From Streptomyces violaceorubidus (GTDB taxonomy: Bacteria > Actinomycetota > Actinomycetes > Streptomycetales > Streptomycetaceae), in assembly GCF_000717995.1 (NCBI RefSeq), contig NZ_JODM01000030.1, positions 62,001 to 126,000 of the forward strand: a stretch of 64,000 nucleotides of DNA, given 5' to 3'. Position 1 is the first letter of the stretch; every line of letters starts with the position of its first letter. Below the pieces are notes generated by a model that was given only the letters and a program-made list of their open reading frames with translations, had not been told where the DNA came from and did no database searches. Below are positions 8,641 through 18,330 of the stretch, one piece after another. The translations under genes and the position numbers were made by a program.

Positions 8641-9966
8641 CCGCTCACCGCCGGCGGCCGACCGCGTGTCCGCCAGCGCGAACGACACCGTCACCCGTGC
8701 GCCCCCGAGCGGCGCGCGGCTGATCGTCAGTTCGCCGTCGGCCGTGCGGGCCGCCCGGGCCACGATGTCCAGGCCCAGACCGGTGGAACCGCCGACGCTG
8801 ACGCCCCGGGTGAGGGCCGCCTCGGGATCGGCCACGCCCCCTCCGGCGTCGTCGACCGTGAGGTGCACGTGCCGGTCCCGGCGTTCCACGCGCACGAGGA
8901 AGCGGGTGCCCTGCGGGGTGTGCCGGAAGACGTTGCCGATCAGGGCGTCGACGACGGCGGCGAGGTCGTCCTCGGGGAAGGCCACGGGTGTCGGCCGCGG
9001 GGTGAGGGAGCGCTCGAACGGACGTTCCTGCTGGGTGGCGAGGACCGACCAGAAGTCCAGGCGCAGGGCGACCACCTCGGCGAGGTCGCACGGTTTCGCC
9101 GTACCCGCCCCGGCCCCGGCGAGCTGCGCCGACGCCAACGGGGTGCGCGCCGCCGCGATGATCGAGTCCAGCTCGCGCTCCAGCTGCCCCGCCGCCTCCG
9201 TGACCCGCCGCGCGCTCGGCGTCGCGCCCATCCGGTCGGCCTCCAGGTAGAGGGCGGTCAGCGGGGTGCGCAGCCGGTGCGAGAGGTCGGCGACCAGCTC
9301 GCGTTCGACGGCGAGCAGGTCGACGACCCGGTCGGCCATGGTGTTGAACGCCACCCCGGCCTCCTGGAGCTCGGGCGGGCCGTCCGGTTCGACCCGTACG
9401 CCGAGGTCGCCGGTGCCGAGGGCGAGGGAGGCCCGTTTCAGGCCCCGGGAGGAGCGGACCACCCGGGCGCCGAGCCGGTCGGCGACCAGTACGGAGCCGC
9501 CCACCAGGCCGACGGCGAGCAGTGCCATCACGCCCCACGAGGCCGCGACGCCCCGGGTGAGGTCCGCGGCGGGCACGTAGGCCTCGACGACCGCGACCCG
9601 GTCGCCCCGCAGGACCACGGGCTGCAGGTAGGCCCAGCCGTCCGCGGTGTCCACGGCGAGCGTCTCACGCCCCCGTACGGCCCGGTCGAGGGCCTCCTCG
9701 GGCGCGTGCGGGGTGCCGACGAAGCCGCCGTCGGGCAACCGCACGACCAGTTGGTCGGCGGAGCCGAGTTCCGCGACGGCCTGCTGGACGTCGGCGCGCC
9801 GGGTGGTGAGGGCGAGCACCGGGGAGAGGGCGGCGGCGCGCTGCTCGGCGGCGGTGGTGACCCGGTCGCGGGCCTGTTCGCGCACGAGGAGGGCGAGGGG
9901 GACGAGGAACGACAGCGCCACCATGGAGGTGACGGCCAGGGCGATCCCGGCCAGGGCCCGTCTCAT
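8638..9966 (-). CDS. Two-component sensor histidine kinase
   Basis: A 442-residue membrane sensor. Helices at about 8-28 and 143-162 bracket an extracytoplasmic domain of about 115 residues. A HAMP-like linker (163-215) precedes the phosphoacceptor His230 in 'ELVADLSHRLRTPL'. The ATPase domain has an N box ('ALIGNVFRHTPQG'), G1 'DDAGGGV' and G2 'GSTGLGLDIV'. The N box keeps the Asn although its surroundings are short. The ATG at 9966 overlaps the response-regulator stop as ATGA, so the pair is co-translated. The sensor domain gives no clue to the ligand; the divergent small membrane protein at 10689 is a candidate partner or target. Confidence 0.93.
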   Translation of the reverse strand: MRRALAGIALAVTSMVALSFLVPLALLVREQARDRVTTAAEQRAAALSPVLALTTRRADVQQAVAELGSADQLVVRLPDGGFVGTPHAPEEALDRAVRGRETLAVDTADGWAYLQPVVLRGDRVAVVEAYVPAADLTRGVAASWGVMALLAVGLVGGSVLVADRLGARVVRSSRGLKRASLALGTGDLGVRVEPDGPPELQEAGVAFNTMADRVVDLLAVERELVADLSHRLRTPLTALYLEADRMGATPSARRVTEAAGQLERELDSIIAAARTPLASAQLAGAGAGTAKPCDLAEVVALRLDFWSVLATQQERPFERSLTPRPTPVAFPEDDLAAVVDALIGNVFRHTPQGTRFLVRVERRDRHVHLTVDDAGGGVADPEAALTRGVSVGGSTGLGLDIVARAARTADGELTISRAPLGGARVTVSFALADTRSAAGGER

Positions 9967-10652
9967 GGCGCGCTGACCAGCTTGATGCCGATGCCGCGCA
10001 CCGTGTGGAGGTAGCGGGGCTTGCGCGCCTTCTCCCCCATCTTGCGGCGCAGTGCGGACAGGTGGACGTCCACCGTCTGGTCCTCCACGTACGGCTGCTG
10101 CCACACCTCGGCGAGGATCCGCTGTCGCGAGATGACCTGGTCGGCGTTGGCGGCCAGGTAGGCGAGCAGGTCGAACTCGCGGCGGGTGAGGGGCAGCTCG
10201 CGGCCGGAGAGGTGGGCGGTGCGTGCCGTGGGGTCGATGCGGAGGTCGGCGACCTGGAGGACGGGCAGCCGCGCGGCCCGGAGCTCGGCGGGCGCGGAGC
10301 GGCGCAGCACGGCGCCGAGCCGGGCCGCGAGCTGACCGCCGGAGAAGGGTTTGACCAGGTAGTCGTCGGCCCCGGCGTTGAGCAGCCGGATGATCTCGGT
10401 CTCGTCGTCCCGGGCGGTGGCGACCAGCACCGGGACGCGGGATATGCCCCGGATCATCCGCAGCACGTCGAGTCCGTCGAGGTCGGGCAGGCCGAGGTCG
10501 AGCACGACGATGTCCGGCGGGCTCTGGGTGATGTCGCGCAGCGCCTCGAAACCCTGGTGAGCGGTCTTCACCGCGTAGCCGTGGCCGGTGAGGACCTCGA
10601 TCAGCGCGGCCCGGATCACAGGGTCGTCCTCGACGACAAGTACGGAGGCCAT
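9963..10652 (-). CDS. OmpR/PhoB-family response regulator
   Basis: A 229-residue regulator with a receiver domain (phospho-acceptor D52 in 'VVLDLGLPDLDG', acidic pocket 'VEDD', Lys in 'YLVKPF') and a C-terminal winged helix ending 'RYLHTVRGIGIKL'. It is first in a two-gene operon and overlaps the kinase gene by 4 bp (ATGA). The ATG at 10652 gives the canonical 'MASVLVVEDDP' start. Only 36 bp separate it from the divergent gene at 10689, so both promoters share a very short region and the regulator may control its neighbour; that is inference. Confidence 0.95.
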   Translation of the reverse strand: MASVLVVEDDPVIRAALIEVLTGHGYAVKTAHQGFEALRDITQSPPDIVVLDLGLPDLDGLDVLRMIRGISRVPVLVATARDDETEIIRLLNAGADDYLVKPFSGGQLAARLGAVLRRSAPAELRAARLPVLQVADLRIDPTARTAHLSGRELPLTRREFDLLAYLAANADQVISRQRILAEVWQQPYVEDQTVDVHLSALRRKMGEKARKPRYLHTVRGIGIKLVSAP

Positions 10653-10688
10653 GGGCAGGCACGTTAGCCGGTCCGTCACTATGGTGTC

Positions 10689-11264
10689 GTGTCCCGCCTC
10701 CTGCGCTACCTGATCATCTGGCTGTCCTGCACGGCGGCCAGCGTGACGGCTGTCATCATCACCATCCACTTCGTGGTGGGGTCGACCCGGCCGACCGCGC
10801 CGGTCGCGCAGACGGCGCCCAAGGAACTGCCGGCCCCGCCCCGTCCGACCGTCTCCAAGACCGTGACGGCCGCTCCCAGCCCGTCACCGACCAGCCGGAA
10901 GCCCACCCCGCGGCCGTCCCGCACCAGCGCGCGCCCGCCGGAGCCGACCACGCCCCCCACGCCGACGCCGAGCGCCCGCTCCACCGCCCCGCGACCTCCC
11001 GCGGGCGGGGGCGACCCGGGATGCGAGGAGGGCGGGGCGGGCGTGTACACGGTGCCGTCCGAGGGCGGCAAGGCGACCGTGCGGTTCGGCGACGGCGGGG
11101 TGTGCCTGATCTCGGCCGTGCCGGACCAGGGCTTCACGGTGAGTACGGAGCAGAGCGCGCCGCAGACCCTCGAGGTGACGTTCACGGCGAGCCGTCACCG
11201 CTCGGAGATCACGGCGACGACGCAGCCGCAGAGCCGGGCCGACGTCCGCGAGGTGTCGTGGTGA
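10689..11264 (+). CDS. Membrane-anchored or secreted Pro/Thr-rich protein
   Basis: A 191-residue protein of unknown function. One N-terminal hydrophobic helix (about 6-30) is followed by a Pro/Ser/Thr-rich stalk (about 34-108) and a small C-terminal domain of about 80 residues with two Cys ('GDPGCEEGG', 'GGVCLIS') that could form a disulfide outside the cell. The GTG at 10689 immediately precedes the helix. It is divergent from, and 36 bp away from, the response-regulator/kinase operon, which suggests a link to that signalling pair. No catalytic motif is visible. Confidence 0.7.
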   Translation: MSRLLRYLIIWLSCTAASVTAVIITIHFVVGSTRPTAPVAQTAPKELPAPPRPTVSKTVTAAPSPSPTSRKPTPRPSRTSARPPEPTTPPTPTPSARSTAPRPPAGGGDPGCEEGGAGVYTVPSEGGKATVRFGDGGVCLISAVPDQGFTVSTEQSAPQTLEVTFTASRHRSEITATTQPQSRADVREVSW

Positions 11265-11267
11265 CGG

Positions 11268-11378
11268 TCACGTCGTGGCGCAGCGGGCTTCGTTCAGGCT
11301 GAACGCGGTCGGGGAGGTGTTGGTGCCGCCCTTGTGCGCGGTGAAGCCGAGGGTGACCGTGCCGCCTGCCGCCCGCCG
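11268..11378 (-). pseudogene. C-terminal remnant of a CBM2-type cellulose-binding module
   Basis: On the minus strand this codes for about 36 residues, including 'GGTVTLGFTAHKGGTNTSPT' followed by 'AFSLNEARCATT' and TGA at 11268-11270. That is the pattern of the last strands of a family 2 carbohydrate-binding module (Gly-rich turn, FGF-like strand, 'N.SPT.F.LN...C'). It lies immediately downstream of, and in the same frame as, the stop codon of the hydrolase at 11379. No catalytic domain or linker for it remains nearby. It probably marks a deletion or fusion point. Confidence 0.6.
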
Positions 11379-12956
11379 TCACCGTGTCCCGGTCCCTGTC
11401 CTGCTCTTGGTCCCGGCCCTGGTCCCGGCCCCGAAGGTGTGGTCCAGCACCGTGCGCACCGCGTGACGTACCGCCGTACGCGATGCGTCGGTGACGTCGA
11501 TGGTCTCGAAGCCGTGGTGGCCGTGCGGTACGTCGATCACCTCCACGTCCGCCCCGCAGTCCTCGGCCGCGGCCAGGAACTCCTCGACGGTGGCGGCGAG
11601 TTCCGGCATCTCCCGTCCCACCCGGGTGAGCACGACGGGCAGGTCACCCGCGTTCGCCAGGGCGCGCGCAGGTCGCAGACGGGTCCCGGACAGTCCCCAG
11701 TTCGGCAGGGGCGCCAGCACGGGGTAGGTGGCCGCCAGGCAGCGCAGCCACGCCGGGGGCGCGTCCAGCCAGTCGGCGGCGATCAGGCCCCCGCCGGAGA
11801 AGAACCACAGCGCGATCCGGTCCCCGTCCACCCGCGGATCGGCCCGCGCCAGCTCCACGGCGGCGGCCACGTCCGCGGCGGCCCGCTCGTAGTCGCCGAG
11901 GTCGTGCAGACGGTGGTCGAGGAGGACGCCCACAGCTCCGTCCCCGGCCACGCACCGTGCGTACCCCGTCAGGGTGGGCCAGTCCCGCGGGGTCGGCCGG
12001 GCGTCGGCGGGGACCGGGCCGCCGTGCACGAACACCACCGCGGGCCGGGGCTCCTCGGCGGCGGGCAGATAGAGGTCGACGTTCCCGTGCCGCTCCCTCG
12101 GGACCTCGGGCACATCCATCAGGAACGGCCGCAGATGCCCCGGCCCCGCGGCGTCGTCGACCGGCTCCAGCCGGTGCCCCTCGCCCGCCGCGGCCCGCAG
12201 CAGTACGTCCGTCAGCTCTCCGGGGCAGGACAGCATCGGCCAGTGGCCGGTGGGGAGTTCGAAGAAGGTCGCCCGGGGATCGGTCAGCGGGCGCAGCGCG
12301 GGGTCGCCGAGGCGCACCAGCATCTGGATCAGCTCGATGCTCGTGCCGTTGCCGGTGCACAGCACCCCGGTGGTGGGCACCTGGTCGACGGCGCCGGTCA
12401 GCCGCAGCGGCTGCAGCAGGGTGCCCAGGGGCTGCGGCGCGGCGAGGGCGGTGAGCCGGTCCAGCGCGGCGTCGGAGACTCCCGCGGTGCTGCCCCAGTC
12501 ACGCCACTCGTCGAGCGCCGGGGGCGGCAGCAGCCCCTGGGCCTGGTCCGCCCCACCGGTCCCGGCGGTTCCGGCGAGACGCTCGCGCAGGGACTGGTCG
12601 GGTACGGCGGCCAGGGCCGGGACGCCGTCCCGCGCCAGGCCCGAGTCCAGGTGGACGATCCGCTGGACGCGCTCCGCACGCCGGTCGGCGGCACCGACCG
12701 CCGGGTGGATGCCGTAGTCGTGGCCGACCAGCACGATCCGCCGGTCCTCGTCCGCGCCCACCGAGTCGACCACCGCGAGCACGTCCGCGATGTGGGTCTC
12801 CAGGTCGACTGCGGCGCGATGGGAGGTGCGCGGTCCGTCGAGTCCGGTGAGGGCGACCGTGTGCACCTCGGCGCCCGCCGCGGTCAGGCGCGCGGCGGTG
12901 TCCTGCCAGATGTGCGTGCCGGTGAACATGCCCGGCACCAGGATGAACGCGGTCAT
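11379..12956 (-). CDS. Two-domain fused alpha/beta hydrolase
   Basis: A 525-residue protein made of two alpha/beta-hydrolase units. The N-terminal unit (about 1-260) resembles plant-type methylesterase/EstC proteins ('FILVPGMFTGTHIWQ', His238 in 'TGHWPML'), but its elbow is 'VLVGHDYG', with Asp80 where most have Ser; Asp elbows occur in dehalogenases and epoxide hydrolases. The C-terminal unit (about 280-510) is dienelactone-hydrolase-like, with 'VVFVHGGP', a Ser387 elbow 'WFFSGGG' and a His near 478-481. The ATG at 12956 has a GGAGGAG ribosome site. It is divergent from a MerR gene through a 19-bp-spacer promoter. A low-complexity Gly/Thr/Arg tail ends the protein. The substrate is unknown. 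Confidence 0.85.
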   Translation of the reverse strand: MTAFILVPGMFTGTHIWQDTAARLTAAGAEVHTVALTGLDGPRTSHRAAVDLETHIADVLAVVDSVGADEDRRIVLVGHDYGIHPAVGAADRRAERVQRIVHLDSGLARDGVPALAAVPDQSLRERLAGTAGTGGADQAQGLLPPPALDEWRDWGSTAGVSDAALDRLTALAAPQPLGTLLQPLRLTGAVDQVPTTGVLCTGNGTSIELIQMLVRLGDPALRPLTDPRATFFELPTGHWPMLSCPGELTDVLLRAAAGEGHRLEPVDDAAGPGHLRPFLMDVPEVPRERHGNVDLYLPAAEEPRPAVVFVHGGPVPADARPTPRDWPTLTGYARCVAGDGAVGVLLDHRLHDLGDYERAAADVAAAVELARADPRVDGDRIALWFFSGGGLIAADWLDAPPAWLRCLAATYPVLAPLPNWGLSGTRLRPARALANAGDLPVVLTRVGREMPELAATVEEFLAAAEDCGADVEVIDVPHGHHGFETIDVTDASRTAVRHAVRTVLDHTFGAGTRAGTKSRTGTGTR

Positions 12957-13018
12957 GGTCTTCTCTCTCCTCCGTCCACGGGGCGGCCCGGCCCGATCGC
13001 CGGTCCGCCGTCGCCGGT

Positions 13019-13049
13019 ACGGTAGGAACTCCCCCTGAGGGAGGTTCAA
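13019..13049 (-). promoter_or_regulatory. MerR-type promoter (19-bp spacer) for the hydrolase
   Basis: On the minus strand, TTGAAC (13044-13049) and TACCGT (13019-13024) are separated by exactly 19 bp, the overlong spacer typical of MerR-activated promoters. The spacer is covered by the imperfect palindrome at 13026-13047. The start would be near 13012, giving a leader of about 56 nt. Confidence 0.8.
13026..13047. promoter_or_regulatory. MerR operator palindrome
   Basis: A 22-bp imperfect palindrome of the form GAACnnCCC...GGGnnGTTC, centred in the divergent promoter and ending 2 bp before the regulator GTG, so it also covers the regulator's ribosome site. Confidence 0.75.
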
Positions 13050-14078
13050 GTGTTCACGTCGAACGACGGCCTGTGCGGCATCGGCGAGCTGGCCGAGGGG
13101 GCGGGTGTCACCGTCAAGACGGTCCGCTTCTACTCGGACCGGGGTCTGCTGCCGGAGGCGTCGCGCAGCGCCGGCGGGCACCGGCGGTACGGCCCGGAGG
13201 CACTCGACCGGCTGCGGATGATCCGTTCGCTGCGTGCCCTGGGGCTGGGCGTCCCCGAGGTACGGCGGATCCTCGACGAGCGGCACACGGACGGCACGGC
13301 GGCCGGTGGCGCACGGGAGGGCGGAGCGCTGGAGGCCGCGGTGGCGGGCCGGCTGCGTGAGGTCGGCTCGGAGCTGAGGGCGTTGCGCTGGCGGGAGGCC
13401 GCGCTGCGGCTGGTCCAGGAATCCGCGCCGGGCGAGCAGGCAGACCGGCTGCGGTTGATCGGTGCCGTGTCCGTCCCGCCCAGCACGGCACCACTGGTGC
13501 GGTTCTGGCGCGGCTGGCTGCCGGCGCGGATGTCGACCCGGTCGGCCGGCGCCTTCCTGGACGTGGCGGTGCCGCAGCCGCCCGACGATCCCGCTCCCGC
13601 CCAGGTCCTGGCCTTCGCCCGTCTCAACGCCCTCGCCCTCGCCCCGTGTCCGGGCACCGCCCGGCCCCAGCCCGAGGCGCACCGGTCCGCCGGGGCGTGG
13701 GGAGCCGCCGTGCTGTACGCGGGGCTCGCGGAGGCGTACGAGCTGGCCGGGGCGCACCTGCGCCGGGGCCGGGAGCCGCACCCGAGTGAGGCGCTGGACG
13801 GGTTCGTCACCGCGTACGCGGATGCGTACGGGGTGCGGGATACTCCCGGCTTCCGCCGCCGACTGGCCGGACAACTCGCTGCCGATCCCCGCCTGGACGG
13901 CTACTGGGAGCTGGTGGCCGAGGTGAACACCGCGCCGGGCGGGCGGCCGGAGCCGACCCCCGGGACGGCGCACGACTGGCTGCTGGCGGCGCTGACCGCT
14001 CAGACGGCGGTGGGGCCGGATCAGGGCACGTCGCCCCGCCAGTCGAAGCGGCGGGCGTCGCCCGGCCTCGGGGCGTAG
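13050..14078 (+). CDS. MerR-family transcriptional regulator
   Basis: A 342-residue regulator. The N-terminal winged helix has 'GIGELAEGAGVTVKTVRFYS' followed by 'GHRRYGPEALDRLRMI', then a dimerisation helix, and a large C-terminal region of about 230 residues that is probably an effector-binding domain. It is much longer than simple metal-sensing MerR proteins and lacks a Cys-rich tail, so an organic ligand is likelier. The GTG at 13050 follows a GGGAGG site that lies inside the operator, so autoregulation is likely. It is divergent from the two-domain hydrolase, its probable target. Its last 58 bp overlap the convergent gene at 14021. Confidence 0.93.
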   Translation: MFTSNDGLCGIGELAEGAGVTVKTVRFYSDRGLLPEASRSAGGHRRYGPEALDRLRMIRSLRALGLGVPEVRRILDERHTDGTAAGGAREGGALEAAVAGRLREVGSELRALRWREAALRLVQESAPGEQADRLRLIGAVSVPPSTAPLVRFWRGWLPARMSTRSAGAFLDVAVPQPPDDPAPAQVLAFARLNALALAPCPGTARPQPEAHRSAGAWGAAVLYAGLAEAYELAGAHLRRGREPHPSEALDGFVTAYADAYGVRDTPGFRRRLAGQLAADPRLDGYWELVAEVNTAPGGRPEPTPGTAHDWLLAALTAQTAVGPDQGTSPRQSKRRASPGLGA

Positions 14079-14287
14079 GAGGAGCGGCCGCCCGGGCCGT
14101 AGCGGCCTATCTCCGTCGCCAGCGCCACGGCAGCTCCGCGCTCCTGCTCCGTGAGGTCCGTGACGTCCAGCAGCAGGCCGTCCAGGGGGCCGCCCACCAG
14201 GTGCGCGTAGCTGCGCCCGGCGCGCGGCCCGGGGCTGTCGTGGTCGGCGCCGTAGACCCTGCCCCGCATGAACTCCACCTCATCCAT
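14021..14287 (-). CDS. Small conserved hypothetical protein
   Basis: An 88-residue protein starting 'MDEVEFMRGRVYGADHD' with no membrane segment, signal or recognised motif. Central 'YAHLVGGPLDGLLLDVTDL' followed by 'TEQERG' looks like a folded small domain, and the coding pattern (high G+C third positions) fits a real gene. The ATG at 14287 follows a weak GAGG. It converges on the MerR gene with an unusual 58-bp overlap of coding ends. Function unknown. Confidence 0.65.
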   Translation of the reverse strand: MDEVEFMRGRVYGADHDSPGPRAGRSYAHLVGGPLDGLLLDVTDLTEQERGAAVALATEIGRYGPGGRSSYAPRPGDARRFDWRGDVP

Positions 14288-14385
14288 GTGGTGAAGCCTC
14301 GCATCCGCCACTGACAACGGCCCGCGCGCCGGGGACCGGCCGCCGGGTCCGGCCCGCTGGGACCGGCCGCTGGGACCGGCCGCCG

Positions 14386-15387
14386 CTACACAGGGGGTTC
14401 GTCCAGCAGTTCGAGGAGGCAGTGTGCGCCTGCCGCGCCCGTCGCGGCACCCGCGCCGCCGGACGCGGCGGGGAAGAGCCTGCCGTAGGCGGCGGCGCGG
14501 TGCAGGGCGCTGAGCCGCCAGGCGAGGCTCACCGCGCGCCGCAGCTGTGCGGGCGTACGGCCGTCGCCCGTCCAGGGTTCCAGGTAGGCGTCGCGCAGGC
14601 GCGGCAGTACCCGCGTTCCATGGAGCTCGGCCGCCCGGCGGGCGGGGACGGCGAGGCTGGAGAAGGGGTGGGCGACGACGGCGTCGCCCCAGTCGAAGAA
14701 GGTGAACCGGCCGGGCGCGGGCCAGAAGAGCTGGCCGTCGTGCAGGTCCGCGTGGTCGAGGGAGTCCGGGACGCCCAGGGCCGCGAGCTCCGCGCACCAG
14801 TGGGGCAGTCGGGGGCGCAGTTCCCGCAGCGCGAGCCGGTGGCGCCGGGGCAGCGGGGTCTGGTCGAGCCGGTCGAGCACGCCGGGCAGCGCGCCCACGG
14901 GCACGGCGGGCACCCCGAGGCGTTCGATGTCGCCCGCGCGCGAGGTCAGGGCGTGCTGCATGGCCGCGTACTGGCGCAGGAGTTCCTCCCACGCGCCGGG
15001 AGTGACCGTCTCCCGTGCCAGGACGTCCCGGAAGAGCGGCCCGCCGTCCGGCAGCAGCGACCAGCCCCGGCCGGTGTCCACCGCCAGCGGCTCCAGCACG
15101 TGCCCGGGGACCCAGCGGGCCAGCGCCGCGGTCAGCGCGCCCTCGAAGGCACTGGCGGGCGGGTTCGCCTTGAACCAGACGATGTCGCCTCCCCCGACGC
15201 ACAGCCGCAGCAGGACGGACCAGGGCCGCAGCCGCACCCGCCACGGTCCCGTCGGCCGCAGGCCGTGGGCGGCCAGCCGGGCCTCGATCCAGCCGATGGC
15301 CTCGGTGCGCCAGGCCGGTTCCTCCCAGGGGGTGACGGTGTCCTGGTACCGCCCCCGGTCCACGGTCACCGGCGCGTCACTGAGCAT
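14386..15387 (-). CDS. Aminoglycoside-phosphotransferase-fold kinase
   Basis: A 333-residue APH/choline-kinase-like protein. The catalytic loop is 'SLDHADLHDGQLFW', close to HxDLHxxN but with Gln in place of the final Asn, and the metal-binding segment is 'FFDWGDAVVAHPFSS' with the DWGD aspartate. The N-terminal 'DIVWFKANPPASAFEGALT' carries a Lys in the expected ATP-binding strand. The ATG at 15387 was chosen over one 12 codons upstream by family-like length and weak support for the extension. It stands alone between two unrelated genes. Substrate unknown; resistance activity should not be assumed. Confidence 0.85.
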   Translation of the reverse strand: MLSDAPVTVDRGRYQDTVTPWEEPAWRTEAIGWIEARLAAHGLRPTGPWRVRLRPWSVLLRLCVGGGDIVWFKANPPASAFEGALTAALARWVPGHVLEPLAVDTGRGWSLLPDGGPLFRDVLARETVTPGAWEELLRQYAAMQHALTSRAGDIERLGVPAVPVGALPGVLDRLDQTPLPRRHRLALRELRPRLPHWCAELAALGVPDSLDHADLHDGQLFWPAPGRFTFFDWGDAVVAHPFSSLAVPARRAAELHGTRVLPRLRDAYLEPWTGDGRTPAQLRRAVSLAWRLSALHRAAAYGRLFPAASGGAGAATGAAGAHCLLELLDEPPV

Positions 15388-15461
15388 CAGGCCATCCCAG
15401 CACCGTGCGCCGGGCCCGGCCACCGGATTTCGCCCCGCCCGGAGCCCGTACCAAGACCTGT

Positions 15462-15489
15462 ACCGGGGGCTCTGGGACAGGCCCCCGGT
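15462..15489 (-). terminator. Terminator downstream of katG
   Basis: A 9-bp perfect GC stem (15462-15470 with 15481-15489) and a 10-nt loop lie 14 bp past the katG stop. Confidence 0.7.
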
Positions 15490-15502
15490 GCGGGTGAGTG
15501 GA

Positions 15503-17749
<2,247 letters not shown>

Positions 17750-18205
17750 TCAGGGTGCTGGAGAACTGCCGGGGGTGGAGCAGTCGGGGCACAGGCCCCG
17801 GTAGATGACCTCGGCCTCGTCTATCACGAACCCGCGGTCGTCGGAGGCGGTCAGGCAGGGCGCGTCGCCGACGGCGCAGTCGACGTCGGCGATCGCGCCG
17901 CAGGTCCGGCACAGGACGTGGTGGTGGTTGTCACCGACCCGTCCCTCGAACCGCGCCGGTCCGCCGGGCGGTTCGATGCGGCGCACGAGCCGTGCCGCGG
18001 TGAGGGCGTGCAGGGCGTCGTACACGGCCTGCAGGGAGACGTGTCCCACGCGCCGGCGCACCCCGGACCTGAGGGCTTCGGCGTCGAGGTGGTCCCCCGC
18101 CCGTACGGTCTCCAGCAGCGCGACCCGGGCGGCGGTCACCCGCAGTCCCGCCCGGCGCAGCTCCTCTGCGGTGGCCGGATTCCGGAAGTGCCGGGATGCC
18201 GTCAT
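17750..18205 (-). CDS. furA: Fur-family peroxide/iron-responsive repressor FurA
   Basis: A 151-residue Fur-family repressor expected to control itself and katG. A winged helix ('LRVTAARVALLETV', 'VSLQAVYDALHAL') is followed by the metal site 'DNHHHVLCRTCGAIADVDC', with His cluster and first CxxC, and a second CxxC at 'GLCPDCS'. This matches the two-CxxC structural zinc site of FurA proteins. The ATG at 18205 is favoured because a promoter places transcription start right at that codon. It is first gene of the furA-katG operon. Confidence 0.95.
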   Translation of the reverse strand: MTASRHFRNPATAEELRRAGLRVTAARVALLETVRAGDHLDAEALRSGVRRRVGHVSLQAVYDALHALTAARLVRRIEPPGGPARFEGRVGDNHHHVLCRTCGAIADVDCAVGDAPCLTASDDRGFVIDEAEVIYRGLCPDCSTPGSSPAP

Positions 18206-18212
18206 GGCGGCG

Positions 18213-18242
18213 AACCTACTCCCTGAGACACGAACCACTCAA
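18213..18242 (-). promoter_or_regulatory. furA promoter, probably leaderless
   Basis: On the minus strand TTGAGT (18237-18242), an 18-bp spacer and TAGGTT (18213-18218) form a good housekeeping promoter. The -10 box is 7 nt before the furA ATG, so the transcript should start at or next to the A of the start codon. No Shine-Dalgarno is present, in keeping with a leaderless mRNA. Confidence 0.7.
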
Positions 18243-18330
18243 GGAAACGAACGACTCCAGCGTGGTAAACAACGTGCGTGGTGGGCACTGGCATGGGATG
18301 CCGCCCCGTACAGCGCGACGACAGGAATGA

